A DNA stretch of 64,000 nt from positions 630,501 to 694,500 of the forward strand of contig JBBMNZ010000047.1 in the NCBI GenBank assembly GCA_037954325.1, given 5' to 3'. Within the stretch, counting starts at the first letter, position 1, and every line of letters begins with the position of its first letter. The translations under genes and the position numbers were made by a program. A model generated the notes under the pieces. That model was given only the letters and a program-made list of their open reading frames with translations, did no database searches and was not told where the DNA came from. Positions 25,521 through 40,700 of this stretch are shown here, piece after piece. The stretch is from Fistularia commersonii (Eukaryota > Chordata > Actinopteri > Syngnathiformes > Fistulariidae).

Positions 25521-26926
25521 ATTGATGAAATTCATAAGTTATTTACACTCCAAATCAAAAACGCTTCAAATCGGTAAGATAAGTACTTTTTGAACGAATG
25601 GCTATATCTTTTGAACATGTGAAGGGATCACACTGATTTTGACATATATTGTGCAGAATCATATCCTAAACAACATATTTCAACAGCAGAAACCAGCTTG
25701 ATGAAATTCATTAGTTATTTCCACACCTAATCAAAAACGCTTCAACTTGGTGAAATAAGCACTTTTTGAACGAATGGCTATATCTTTTGAACTTGTGAAG
25801 GGATTACACTGAATTTGACATATATTATGCAGAATCATGTCCTGAACAACATATTTCAACAGTAGAAATCTACTTGATGAAATTCATTAGTTATTGCCAC
25901 TCCTAATCAAAATTGCTTCAACTCGGTGAGATAAGCACTTTTTGATCGAATGGCTATATCTTTTGAACTTGTCACTGGTTTATACTGAATTTGACATATT
26001 TTGTGCAGAATCTTGTCCGAAACAACATATTTCAACAGCGGGAACCAGCTTGATGAAATTCATTAGTTATATCCACTCCTAATCAGAAACACTTTAACTC
26101 GGTCTCATGAGCACATTTTGAAAGAATGTCTATATTCTTTGAACTTGTAATGGGCTCACAAGAATTTGATATATATTGTGCAGAATCATGTCCTAAACAA
26201 CATATTTCAACAGCAGAAACCAGCTTGATGAAATTCATTAGTTATTTCCACTACTAATTAAAAACGCTTCAATTCGGTGAGATAAGTACTTTTTGAAAGA
26301 ATGGCTATATCTTTTGAACCTGTAATGGGATTATACTGAATTTGACATATATTGTGCAGAATCATATCCTAAAAACATATTTCAACAGCAGAAACCAGCT
26401 TGATGAAATTCATTGGTTATTTCCACTCCGAATCAAAAACGCTTCATTTCGGTGAGATAAGTACTTTTGGAACGAATGGCGATATCTTTTGAACCTATGA
26501 AGGGATTACACTGAATTTGACATATATTGTGCAGAATCATATCCTAAACAACATATTTCAACAGCAGAAACCAGATTGATGAAATTCAAAAGTTATTTCC
26601 ACTCCTAATCAAAAACGCTTCAACTCGGTGAGATAAGTACTTTTTGAACGAATGGCTATATCCTTTGAACCTGTGAAGGGATTACACTGAATTTGACATA
26701 TATTGTGCAGAATCATGTCATAAACAACATATTTCAACAGCAGAAACCAGCTTGATGATATTCATTAGTTATTTCCACTCCTAATCAAAAACGCTTCAAC
26801 TTGGTAAGATAAGTCCTTTTTTAATGAATGGCTATATCCTTTAAACCTGTAATGGGATCACACTGACTTTGACACATATTGTGCAGAATCATATCCTAAA
26901 CAACATATTTCAACAGCAGAAACCAG
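25436..26926 (+). repeat. Eight-monomer higher-order unit, second tandem copy
   Basis: Second copy of the 24,029-25,520 unit; the two overlap in the repeat boundary as expected for a tandem duplication. It diverges from copy 1 at 26,927, where CCAGCTTGATG replaces CCAGATTGATG and the series switches to the continuation seen at 23,226. The switch marks an exchange breakpoint. Confidence 0.85.
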
Positions 26927-27394
26927 CTTGATGAAATTCACTGGTTATTTCCACTCCGAATCAAAAACGCTTGAATTCGGTAAGATAAGCACTTTTTGAA
27001 CGAATGGCTATATCTTTTGAACCTATGAAGGGATTACACTGAAGTTGACATATATTGTGCAGAATCATGTCCTGAACAACATATTTAGACAGCAGAAAGC
27101 ATCTTGATTCTTTCATTAGTTATTTCCACTGCGAATCATAAACGCTTCACCTTGATGACATAAGCACTTTTCGATCGAATGGCTATATCTTTTGAACTTG
27201 TGTCTGGATTACACTAAATTTGATATATATTGTGCAGAATCACTTCCTAAACAACATATTTCAACAGCAGAAACCAGCTTGACGAAATCCATCAATTATT
27301 TCCACTCCTAATCAAAAACGCTTCAACCCGATAAGATAAGCAGTTTTTGAACGAATGGCTATATCTTTTGAACCTGTGATGTGATTACACTAAA

Positions 27395-29319
27395 TTTGAC
27401 ATATATTGTGCAGAATCATATCCTAAACAACATATTTCAACAGCAGAAACCAGCTTGATGAAATTCATTAGTTATTTCCACTCCTAATCAAAAACGCTTC
27501 AACTTGGTGAAATAAGCACTTTTTGAACGAATGGCTATATCTTTTGAACTTGTGAAGGGATTACACTGAATTTGACATATATTATGCAGAATCATGTCCT
27601 GAACAACATATTTAGACAGTAGAAATCTACTTGATGAAATTCATTAGTTATTGCAACTCCTAATCAAAATTGCTTCAACTCGGTGAGATAAGCACTTTTT
27701 GCACGAATGGCTATATCTTTTGATCTTGTCGCTTGATTACACTGAATTTGACATGTGTTGTGCAGAATCATGTCCTAAACAACATATTTCAACAGCAGAA
27801 ACCAGCTTGATTAAATCAATTAGTTATTTCCACTCCTAATCAAAAACGCTTCAACCCGATAAGATAAGCAGTTTCTGAACGAATGGCTATATATTTTAAA
27901 CCTGTGATGTGATTACATTGAATTTGACATATATTGTGCAGAATCATATCCTAAAAACATATTTCAACAGCAGAAACCAGCTTGATGAAATTCATTGGTT
28001 ATTTCCACTCCGAATCAAAAACGCTTCATCTCGGTGAGATAAGTACTTTTGGAACGAATGGCGATATCTTTTGAACCTATGAAGGGATTACACTGAATTT
28101 GACATATATTGTGCAGAATCATATCCTAAACAACATATTTCAACAGCAGAAACCAGATTGATGAAATTCAAAAGTTATTTCCACTCCTAATCAAAAACGC
28201 TTCAACTCGGTGAGATAAGTACTTTTTGAACGAATGGCTATATCCTTTGAACCTGTGAAGGGATTACACTGAATTTGACATATATTGTGCAGAATCATGT
28301 CATAAACAACATATTTCAACAGCAGAAACCAGCTTGATGATATTCATTAGTTATTTCCACTCCTAATCAAAAACGCTTCAACTTGGTAAGATAAGTCCTT
28401 TTTTAATGAATGGCTATATCCTTTGAACCTGTAATGGGATCACACTGACTTTGACATATATTGTGCAGAATCATATCCTAAACAACATATTTCAACAGCA
28501 GAAACCAGCTTGATGAAATTCACTGGTTATTTCCACTCCGAATCAAAAACACTTCAACTCGGTGAGATAAGAACTTTTTGAACGAATGGCTATATCTTTT
28601 GAACCTATGAAGGGATTACACTGAAGTTGACATATATTGTGCAGAATCATGTCCTGAACAACATATTTAGACAGCAGAAAGCATCTTGATTCTTTCATTA
28701 GTTATTTCCACTGCGAATCATAAACGCTTCAACTTGATGACATAAGCACTTTTCTATCGAATGGCTATATCTTTTGAACTTGTGTCTGGATTACACTAAA
28801 TTTGATATATATTGTGCAGAATCACTTCCTAAACAACATATTTCAACAGCAGAAACCAGCTTGACGAAATCCATCAATTATTTCCACTCCTAATCAAAAA
28901 CGCTTCAACCCGATAAGATAAGCAGTTTTTGAACGAATGGTTATATCTTTTGAACCTGTGATGTGATTACACTAAATTTGACATATATTGTGCAGAATCA
29001 TATCCTAAACAACATATTTCAACAGCAGAAACAAGCTTGATGAAATTCACCTGTTATTTCCAATCCGAATCAAAAACACTTCAACTCGGTGAGATAAGTA
29101 CTTTTTGAACGAATGGCTAAATCTTTTGAACCTGTGAAGGGATTACACTGAATTTGACATATATTGCGCAGAATTATGTCCTAAACAACATATTTCAACA
29201 CCAGAAACCAGCTTGATAAAATTCATTAGTTATTTCAACTCCTAATCAAAAACGCTTCAACTCGGTGAGATAAGTCCTTTTTGAACGAATGGCTATATCC
29301 TATGAACCTGTAATGGGAT
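27395..29319 (+). repeat. Eleven-monomer block, first copy (partner 29,856-31,780)
   Basis: Matches 29,856-31,780 at a constant lag of 2,461 bp (14 x 176 minus 3), checked at AACTTGGTGAAATAAG (27,501 and 29,962), GCATCTTGAT (28,681 and 31,142) and TAATGGGAT (29,311 and 31,772). It ends sharply at 29,319, where GGGATTATACTG here faces GGGATCACACTG in the partner. The few differences noted include TTTAGACAGTAG against TTTCAACAGTAG and AAGAACTT against AAGCACTT. Confidence 0.85.
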
Positions 29320-29855
29320 TATACTGAATTTGACATATATTGTGCAGAATCATATCCTAAAAACATATTTCAACAGCAGAAACCAGCTTGATGAAATTCA
29401 TTGGTTATTTCCACTCCGAATCAAAAACGCTTCATTTCGGTGAGATAAGTACTTTTGGAACGAATGGCGATATCTTTTGAACCTATGAAGGGATTACACT
29501 GAATTTGACATATATTGTGCAGAATCATATCCTAAACAACATATTTCAACAGCAGAAACCAGATTGATGAAATTCAAAAGTTATTTCCACTCCTAATCAA
29601 AAACGCTTCAACTCGGTGAGATAAGTACTTTTTGAACGAATGGCTATATCCTTTGAACCTGTGAAGGGATTACACTGAATTTGACATATATTGTGCAGAA
29701 TCATGTCATAAACAACATATTTCAACAGCAGAAACCAGCTTGATGATATTCATTAGTTATTTCCACTCCTAATCAAAAACGCTTCAACTTGGTAAGATAA
29801 GTCCTTTTTTAATGAATGGCTATATCCTTTGAACCTGTAATGGGATCACACTGAC

Positions 29856-31780
29856 TTTGACATATATTGTGCAGAATCATATCCTAAACAACATATTTCA
29901 ACAGCAGAAACCAGCTTGATGAAATTCATTAGTTATTTCCACTCCTAATCAAAAACGCTTCAACTTGGTGAAATAAGCACTTTTTGAACGAATGGCTATA
30001 TCTTTTGAACTTGTGAAGGGATTACACTGAATTTGACATATATTATGCAGAATCATGTCCTGAACAACATATTTCAACAGTAGAAATCTACTTGATGAAA
30101 TTCATTAGTTATTGCCACTCCTAATCAAAATTGCTTCAACTCGGTGAGATAAGCACTTTTTGCACGAATGGCTATATCTTTTGATCTTGTCGCTTGATTA
30201 CACTGAATTTGACATGTGTTGTGCAGAATCATGTCCTAAACAACATATTTCAACAGCAGAAACCAGCTTGATTAAATCAATTAGTTATTTCCACTCCTAA
30301 TCAAAAACGCTTCAACCCGATAAGATAAGCAGTTTCTGAACGAATGGCTATATATTTTAAACCTGTGATGTGATTACATTGAATTTGACATTTATTGTGC
30401 AGAATCATATCCTAAAAACATATTTCAACAGCAGAAACCAGCTTGATGAAATTCATTGGTTATTTCCACTCCGAATCAAAAACGCTTCATCTCGGTGAGA
30501 TAAGTACTTTTGGAACGAATGGCGATATCTTTTGAACCTATGAAGGGATTACACTGAATTTGACATATATTGTGCAGAATCATATCCTAAACAACATATT
30601 TCAACAGCAGAAACCAGATTGATGAAATTCAAAAGTTATTTCCACTCCTAATCAAAAACGCTTCAACTCGGTGAGATAAGTACTTTTTGAACGAATGGCT
30701 ATATCCTTTGAACCTGTGAAGGGATTACACTGAATTTGACATATATTGTGCAGAATCATGTCATAAACAACATATTTCAACAGCAGAAACCAGCTTGATG
30801 ATATTCATTAGTTATTTCCACTCCTAATCAAAAACGCTTCAACTTGGTAAGATAAGTCCTTTTTTAATGAATGGCTATATCCTTTGAACGTGTAATGGGA
30901 TCACACTGACTTTGACATATATTGTGCAGAATCATATCCTAAACAACATATTTCAACAGCAGAAACCAGCTTGATGAAATTCACTGGTTATTTCCACTCC
31001 GAATCAAAAACACTTCAACTCGGTGAGATAAGCACTTTTTGAACGAATGGCTATATCTTTTGAACCTATGAAGGGATTACACTGAAGTTGACATATATTG
31101 TGCAGAATCATGTCCTGAACAACATATTTAGACAGCAGAAAGCATCTTGATTCTTTCATTAGTTATTTCCACTGCGAATCATAAACGCTTCAACTTGATG
31201 ACATAAGCACTTTTCTATCGAATGGCTATATCTTTTGAACTTGTGTCTGGATTACACTAAATTTGATATATATTGTGCAGAATCACTTCCTAAACAACAT
31301 ATTTCAACAGCAGAAACCAGCTTGACGAAATCCATCAATTATTTCCACTCCTAATCAAAAACGCTTCAACCCGATAAGATAAGCAGTTTTTGAACGAATG
31401 GTTATATCTTTTGAACCTGTGATGTGATTACACTAAATTTGACATATATTGTGCAGAATCATATCCTAAACAACATATTTCAACAGCAGAAACAAGCTTG
31501 ATGAAATTCACCTGTTATTTCCAATCCGAATCAAAAACACTTCAACTCGGTGAGATAAGTACTTTTTGAACGAATGGCTAAATCTTTTGAACCTGTGAAG
31601 GGATTACACTGAATTTGACATATATTGCGCAGAATTATGTCCTAAACAACATATTTCAACACCAGAAACCAGCTTGATAAAATTCATTAGTTATTTCAAC
31701 TCCTAATCAAAAACGCTTCAACTCGGTGAGATAAGTCCTTTTTGAACGAATGGCTATATCCTATGAACCTGTAATGGGAT
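29856..31780 (+). repeat. Eleven-monomer block, second copy (partner 27,395-29,319)
   Basis: Second copy of the 27,395-29,319 block at a lag of 2,461 bp. The three monomers between the copies (29,320-29,855) match the series near 26,325-26,860 instead. The total arrangement is therefore a mosaic of two series, not a plain tandem repeat. Confidence 0.85.
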
Positions 31781-34700
31781 CACACTGACTTTGACATATA
31801 TTGTGCAGAATCATATCCTAAACAACATATTTCAACAGCAGAAACCAGATTGATGAAATTCATAAGTTATTTACACTCCTAATCAAAAACGCTTCAAATC
31901 GGTAAGATAAGTACTTTTTGAACGAATGGCTATATCTTTTGAACATGTGAAGGGATCACACTGACTTTGACATATATTTTGCAGAATCATATCCTAAACA
32001 ACATATTTCAACAGCAGAAACCAGCTTGATGAAATTCATTAGTTATTTCCACTCCTAATCAAAAACGCTTCAACTTGGTGAAATAAGCACTTTTTGAACG
32101 AATGGCTATATCTTTTGAACTTGTGAAGGGATTACACTGAATTTGACATATATTATGCAGAATCATGTCCTAAACAACATATTTCAACAGCAGAAACCAG
32201 CTTGATGAAATTCATTAGTTATTTCCACTCCTAATCAAAAACGCTTCAACTCGGTGAGATAAGCACTTTTTGCACGAATGGCTATATCTTTTGATCTTGT
32301 CGCTTGATTACACTGAATTTGACATGTGTTGTGCAGAATCATGTCCTAAACAACATATTTCAACAGCAGAAACCAGCTTGATTAAATCAATTAGTTATTT
32401 CCACTCCTAATCAAAAACGCTTCAACCCGATAAGATAAGCAGTTTCTGAACGAATGGCTATATCTTTTAAACCTGTGATGTGATTACATTGAATTTGACA
32501 TATATTGTGCAGAATCATATCCTAAAAAACATATTTCAACAGCAGAAACCAGCGTGATGAAATTCAAAAGTTTTTTCCACTCCTAATCAAAAACGCTTCA
32601 ACTCGGTGAGATATGTGCTTTTTGAACGAATGGCGATATCTTTTTAACCTATGAAGGGATTACACTGAAGTTGACATATATTGTGCAGAATCATGTCCTA
32701 CACAACATATTTCAACAGCAGAAACCAGCGTGATGAAATTCATTAGTTATTTCCACTCCTAATCAGAAACGTCTCAACTCGGTGAGTTAAGCACTTTTTG
32801 AACGAATGGCTATATCTTTTGGACTTTTGATGGGATATCTCTGAATCTGACATATATTGTGCAGAATCTTGACCTAACAACATATTTCAACAGCAGAAAC
32901 CACCTTGACGAAATTCATTGGTTATTTCCAATACTAATCAAAAACTCTTTTACTTGGTGACATAAGTACTTTTTGGACGAATGGCTATATCCTTTGAACC
33001 TGTAATGGGATTTCACTGAATTTGACATATATTGTGTAGAATCATGTCCTAAACAACATATTTCAACAGCAGACACCAGCTTGACTAAATACAAAAGCTA
33101 TTTCCACTCCTAATCAAAAACGCTTCAACTCGGTGAGATAAGTACTTTTTGAACGAATGGCTATATCTTTTGATATTGTCGCTGGATTGCACTGAATTTT
33201 AAATATTTTCTGCAGAATCATGTCCTAAACAACATATTTCAACAGCAGAAACCAGCTTGATGAAATTCATTATTTATTTCTACTCCGAATCAAAAATGCT
33301 TCAACTCGGTGAGATAAGCACTTTTTGATCGAATGGCAATATCTTTTGAATTTGTCGCTGGATTATACTGAATTTGACATATATTGTGCAGAATCATATC
33401 CTAAAAAACATATTTCAACAGCAGAAACCAGCTTGATGAAATTCATTAGTTATTTTCCACACCTAATCAAAATTGCTTCAACTCGGTGAGATAAGCACTT
33501 TTTGCACGAATGGCTATATCTTTTGATCTTGTCCCTGGATTACACTGAATTTGACATGTGTTGTGCAGAATCTTGTCCTAAACAACATATTTCAACAGCA
33601 GAAACCAGCTGGATTATATCCATTAGTAATTTCCACTCCTAATCAAAAACGCTTCAACCCAATAAGATAAGCAGTTTTTGAACGAATGGCTTTATTTTTT
33701 GAACCTGTGATATGATTACAGTAAATTTGACATATATTGTGCAGAATCATATCCTAAAAAACATATTTCAACAGCAGAAACCAGTTTGATGAAATTCATT
33801 AGTTATTTCCACTCCTAATCAAAAACGCTTCAACTCGGTGAGATAAGTCCTTTTTGAACGAATGGCTATATCCTATGAACCTGTAATGGGATCACACTGA
33901 CTTTGACATATATTGTGCAGAATCATATCCTAAACAACATATTTCAACAGCAGAAACCAGCTTGATGAAATTCATTAGTTATTTCCATTCCTAATCAAAA
34001 ACGCTTTAACTCGGTGAGATAAGCATTTTTGGATCCTATGGCTATATCTTTCAAACTTGTAGCTGGATTACACTGAATTTGACTTATATTGTGCAGAATC
34101 ATGTCCTAAAAAACATATTTCAACAGGAGAAACCAGCTAAATGTAATTCAAAAGTTATTTCCAACTCGAATCAAAAACGCTTCAACTCGTTGAGATAAGC
34201 ACTTTTTGATCGAATAGCTATATCTTTTGAACTTTTGATTGGGTTTCACTGAATGGGAAATATATTGTGCAGAATTATGTCCTAAACAACATATTTAAAA
34301 GTCAGAAACCAGCTTGATGAAATTCATTAGTTTTTTCCACTCCGAATCAAAAACGATTCAACTCAGTGAGATAAGCACTTTTGATCGAATGGCTATAACT
34401 ATTGAATCTGTGATGGGATTGTACTGAATTTGACATATATTGTGCAGAATCATGTCTTAAACAACATATTTCAACAGCAGAAACCAGCTTGATGATATTC
34501 ATTAGTTATTTCCACTCCTAATCAAAAACGCTTCAACTCGGTGAGATAAGTACTTTTTGAACGAATAGCTATATCCTATGAACCTGTAATGGGATCACAC
34601 TGACTTTGACATATATTGTGCAGAATCATATCCTAAACAACATATTTCAACAGCAGAAACCAGCTTGATGAAATTCATTAGTTATTTCCACTCCTAATCA

Positions 34701-37700
34701 AAAACGCTTCAAATCGGTAAGATAAGTACTTTTTGAACGAATGGCTATATCTTTTGAACATGTGAAGGGATCACACTGACTTTGACATATATTGTGCAGA
34801 ATCATATCCTAAACAACATATTTCAACAGCAGAAACCAGCTTGATGAAATTCATTAGTTATTTCCACTCCTAATCAAAAACGCTTCAACTTGGTGAGATA
34901 AGCACTTTTTGAAAAAATGGCTATATCTTTTGAACTTGTGAAGGGATTACACTGAATTTGACATATATTGTGCAGAATCATGTCCTAAACAACATATTTC
35001 AATAGTAGAAATCTACTTTATGAATTTCATTAGTTATTGCCACTCCTAATCAAAATTGCTTCAACTCGGTGAGATAAGCACTTTTTGCACGAATGGCTAT
35101 ATCTTTTGATCTTGTCGCTGGATTACACTGAATTTGACATGTGTTGTGCAGAATCATGTCCTAAACAACATATTTCAACAGCAGAAACCAGCTTGATAAA
35201 ATTCATTGATTACTTCCACTCCAAATCCAAAAACGCTTCAACTCGGTGAGATAAGTACTTTTTGAACGAATGGCGATATCTTTTTAACCTATGAAGGGAT
35301 TACACTGAATTTGACATATATTGTGCAGAATCATGTCATGAACAACATATTTCAACAGCAAAAACCAGCGTGATGAAATTCAAAAGTTTTTTCCACACCT
35401 AATCAAAAACGCTTCAACTGGGTGAGATAAGTACTTTTTGAACGAATGGCGATATCTTTTTAACCTATGAAGGGATTACACTGAATTTGACATATTTTGT
35501 GCAGAATCATGTCATGAACAACATATTTCAACAGCAAAAACCATCGTGATGAAATACAAAAGTTATTTCCACTCCTAATCAAAAACGCTTCAACTCGGTG
35601 AGATAAGTACTTTTTGAATGAATGGCTATATCTCTTGAACTTGTAAAGGGATTACACTGAATTTGTCATATATTGTCCAAAATCATGTCCTAAACAACAA
35701 ATTTCAAGAGCAGAAACCAGCTTGATGAAATTCATTAGTTATTTCCACTCATAGTCAAAAACGCTTCAACTCGGTGAGATAAGTACTTTTTGAACGAATG
35801 GCGATATTTTTTTAACCTATGAAGGGATTACACTGAATGGGACATATATTGTGCAGAATCATGTCCTAAACAACATATTTCAACAGCAGAAACCAGTTTG
35901 ATGAAATTCATTAGTTATTTCCACTCCTAATCAAAAACGCTTACACTCGGTGAGATAAGTCCTTTTTGAACGAATGGCTATATCCTTTGAACCTGTAATG
36001 GGATCACACTGACTTTGACATATATTGTGCAGAATCATGTCCTAAACAACATATTTCAACAGCAGAAACCAGCTTGATGAAATTCATTAGTTATTTCCAC
36101 ACCTAATCAAAATTGCTTCAACTCGGTGAGATAAGCACTTTTTGCACGAATGGCTATATCTTTTGATCTTGTCGCTGGATTACACTGAATTTGACATGTG
36201 TTGTGCAGAATCTTGTCCTAAACAACATATTTCAACAGCAGAAACCATCTGGATTAAATCCATTAGTTATTTCCACTCCTAATCAAAAACGCTTCAACCC
36301 GATAAGATAAGCAGTTTTTGAACGAATGGCTATATCTTTTGAACTTGTGATGTGATTACACTGAATTTGACATATATTGTGCAGAATCATATCCTAAAAA
36401 ACATATTTCAACAGCAGAAACCAGCTTGATGAAATTCATTGATTATTTCCACTCCGAATCCAAAAACGCTTCAACTCGGTGAGATAAGTACTTTTTGAAC
36501 GAATGGCGATATATTTTGAACCTATGAAGGGATTATACTGAATTTGACATATATTGTGCTGAATCATGTCCTAAACAACATATTTCAACAGCAGAAACCA
36601 GCTTGATGAAATTCAAAAGTTTTTTCCACTCCTAATCAAAAACGCTTCAACTCGGTGAGATAAGTACTTTTTGAACGAATGGCGATATCTTTTTGACCTA
36701 TGGAGGGATTACACTGAATCTGACATATATTGTGCAGTATCATGTCATGAACAACATATTTCAACAGCAAAAACCAGCGTGATGAAATTCAAAAGTTATT
36801 TCCACTCCTAATCAAAAACGCTTCAACTCGTGAGATAAGTACTTTTTGAATGAATGGCTAAATCCTTTGAACCTGTAATGGGATCACACTGACTTTGACA
36901 TATATTGTGCTGAATCATGTCATAAACAACATATTTCAACAGCAGAAACCAGCTTGATGATATTCATTAGTTATTTCCACTCCTAATCAAAAACGCTTCA
37001 ATTTGGTAAGATAAGTCCTTTTTTAATGAATGGCTATATCCTTTGAACCTGTAATGGGATCACACTGACTTTGACATATATTGTGTAGAATCATATCCTA
37101 TACAACATATTTCAACAGCAGAAACCAGCTTGATGAGATTCACCTGTTATTTCCACTCCGAATCAAAAACACTTCAACTCGGTGAGATCAGTAGTTTTTG
37201 AACGAATGGCTATATCTTTTGAACCTGTGAAGGGATTACACTGAATTTGACATATATTGTGCAGAATCATGTCATGAACAACACATTTCAACACCAGAAA
37301 CCAGCTTGTTGAAATCAAAAGTTATTTCCACTCCTAATCAAAAACGCTTCAACTCGGTGAGATAAGTCCTTTTTGAAAGAATGGCTATATCCTTTGAACC
37401 TTTAATGGGATCACACTGAATTTGACATATATTGTGCAGAATCATATCCTAAACAACATATTTCAACAGCAGAAACCAGCTTGATGAAATTCATTAGTTA
37501 TTTCTACTCCGAATCAAAAACGCTCAACTCGGTGAGATACGCACTTTTTGATCGAATGGCAATATCTTTTGAACTTGTCGCTGGATTATACTGAATTTGA
37601 CATATTTTGTGCAGAATCTTTTCCTAAACAACATATTTCAACAGCAGGAACCAGCTTGATGAAATTCATTAGTTATATCCACTCCTAATCAAAAACGCTT

Positions 37701-40700
37701 CAACTCGCTCTCATAAGCATGTTTTGAACGAATGGCTATATCCTTTGAACCTGTAATGGGCTCACAAGAATTTGACATATATTGTGCAGAATCATGTCCT
37801 GAACAACATATTTCAACAGCAGAAACCAGGTTGATGAAATTCAATAGTTATTTCCGCTCCTAATCAAAAACTCTTCAACTTGGTGAGACAATCAATTTTT
37901 GAACGAATGGCTATATCTTTTGAACCTGTGATGGGATTTCACTGAAATTGACATATTTTGTGCAGAATCTTGTCCTAAACAACATATTTCAACAGCAGAA
38001 ACCAGCTTGATGAAATTCATTGGTTATTTCCACTCCGAATCAAAAACGCTTCAACTCTGTGAGATAAGCACTTTTTGATCGAATGGCAATGTCTTTTGAA
38101 CTTGTCGCTGGATTATACTGAATTAGACATATTTTGTGCAGAATCTTGTCCTAAACAACATATTTCAACAGCAGAAACCAGCTTGATGAAATTCATTAGT
38201 TATATCCACTCCTAATCAGAAACACTTTAACTCGGTCTCATGAGCACATTTTGAAAGAATGTCTATATCCTTTGAACCTGTAATGGGCTCACAAGAATTT
38301 GACATATATTGTGCAGAATCATGTCCTAAACAACATATTTCAACAGCAGAAACCAGCTTGATGAAATTCATTGATTATTTCCACTCCGAATCCAAAAACG
38401 CTTCAACTCGGTGAGATAAGTACTTTTTGAACGAATGGCGATATATTTTGAACCTATAAGGGATTATACTGAATTTGACATATATTGTGCTGAATCATGT
38501 CCTAAACAACATATTTCAACAGCAGAAACCACATTGATGAAATTCAAAAGTTTTTTCCACTCCTAATCAAAAACGTTTCAACTCGGAGAGATAAGCACTT
38601 TTTGATCGAATAGCTATATCTTTTGAACTTGTAGCTGGATACCACTGAATTTGACATGTGTTTTGCAGAATCATGTCCTAAACAACATATTTCAAAAGCA
38701 GTAACCAGCTTGATGAAATCCATCAGTTATTTCCACTCCTAATCAAAAACGCTTCAACCCGATAAGATAAGCAGTTTTTGAACGAATGGCTATATCTTTT
38801 GAACCTGTGTTGTGATTACACTAAATTTGAAATATATTGTGCAGAATCATATCCTATAAACATATTTCAACAGCAGAAACCAGCTTGATGAAATTCATTG
38901 GTTATTTCCACTCCGAATCAAAAACGCTTCATCTCGGTGAGATAAGTTCTTTTGGAACAAATGGCGATATCTTTTGAACCTATGAAGGGATTACACTGAA
39001 TTTGATATAATGTGCAGAATCATGTTCTAAACAACATATTTCAACAGCAGAAACCAGATTGAGGAAATTCACTGGTTATTTCCACTCCGAATCAAAAACG
39101 CTTGAACTCGGTGAGATAAGCACTTTTTGAACGAATGGCTATATCTTTTGAACTTGTCGCTGGATTATACTGAATTTGACATATTTTGTGCAGAATCTTT
39201 TCCTAAACAACATATTTCAACAGCAGGAACCAGCTTGATGAAATTCATTCGCTATTTGCACTCCTAATCAAAAACGCTTCAACTCGGTCTCATAAGCACG
39301 TTTTGAACGAATGGCTATATCCTTTCAACCTGTAATGGGCTATAAGAATTTGAAATATATTGTGCAGAATCATGTCCTAAACAACATATTTCAACAGCAG
39401 AAACAAGCTTGATGAAATTCATTAGTAATTTCCACTCCTAATCAAAAACGCTTCAACTCGGTGAGATAAGTCCTTTTTGAACGAATGGCTATATCCTATG
39501 AACCTGTAATGGGATCACACTGATTTTGACATATATTGTGCAGAATCATATCCTAAAAAACATATTTCAACAGCAGAAACCAGCTTGTTGAAATTCATTA
39601 GTTATTTCCACTCCTAATCAAAAACGCTTCAACTTGGTGAGATAAGCACTTTTTGAAAAAATGACTATATCTTTTGAACTTGGGAAGGGATTACACTGAA
39701 TTTGACATATATTGTGCAGAATCATGTCCTAAACAACATATTTCAACAGTAGAAATCTACTTGATGAAATTCATTAGTTATTGCCACTTCTAATCAAAAT
39801 TGCTTCAACACGGTGAGATAAGCCCTTTTTGCACGAATGGCTATATCTTTTGATCTTGTCCCTGGATTACACTGAATTTGACATGTGTTGTGCAAAATCA
39901 TGTCCTAAACAACATATTTCAACAGCAGAAACCAGCTTGATTAAATCCATTAGTTATTTCCACTCCTAATCAAAAACGCTTCAACCCGATAAGATAAGCA
40001 GTTTTTGAACGAATGGCTATATCTTTTGAACCTGTGATGTGATCACACTGAATTTGACATATATTGTGCAGAATCTTATCCTAAAAAACATATTTCAACA
40101 GCAGAAACAAGCTTGATGAAATTCATTGATTATTTCCACTCCGAATCCAAAAACGCTTCAACTCGATGAGATACGTACTTTTTGATCGAATGGCGATATA
40201 TTTTGAACCTATGAAGGGATTATACTGAATTTGACATATATTGTGCTGACTCATGTCCTAAACAACATATTTCAACAGCAGAAACCAGCGTGATGAAATT
40301 CAAAAGTTATTTCCACTCCTAATCAAAAACGCTTCAACTCGGTGAGATAAGCACTTTTTGAACGAATGGCTATATCTTTTGAACTTGTGAAGGGATTAAA
40401 CTGAATTTGACATATATTGTGAAGAATCATGTCCTAAACAACATATTTCAACTGCAGAAACCAGCTTGATGAAATTCATTAGTTATTTCCACTCCTAAAA
40501 AAAAACGCTTCAACTCGGTGAGATAAGCATTAGTTGCACGAATGGCTATATCTTTTGATCTTGTCGCTGGATTACACTGAATTTTAAATATTTTCTGCAG
40601 AATCATGTCCTAAACAATATATTTTTAACAGCATAAACCAGCTTGATGAAATTCATTAGTTATTTCTACTCCGAATAAAAAACGCTTCAACTTCGTGAGA

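Larger units (their letters stand above)
22240..31780 (+). repeat. Higher-order repeat domain with block lengths of 6, 8, 9, 13 and 14 monomers
   Basis: A distinctive monomer (GGTAAGATAAGTCC, six T, AATGAATGG) occurs at 23,121, 25,407, 26,813, 28,395, 29,801 and 30,857. Gaps are 2,286, 1,406, 1,582, 1,406 and 1,056 bp, close to 13, 8, 9, 8 and 6 monomers. It is always preceded by the same three monomers: a GTACTTTTGGAA(C/A)G monomer with GGCGATATC, a CAAAAGTTATTT monomer, and a GATGATATT monomer. What follows varies among at least three continuations. Several marker strings repeat in the domain: TTTAACTCGGTCTCATGAGC (22,401; 24,686; 26,093) and GCATCTTGATTC (23,407; 27,099; 28,681; 31,142). 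Copies look near-identical, so this is a recently amplified part of the array. Confidence 0.85.
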
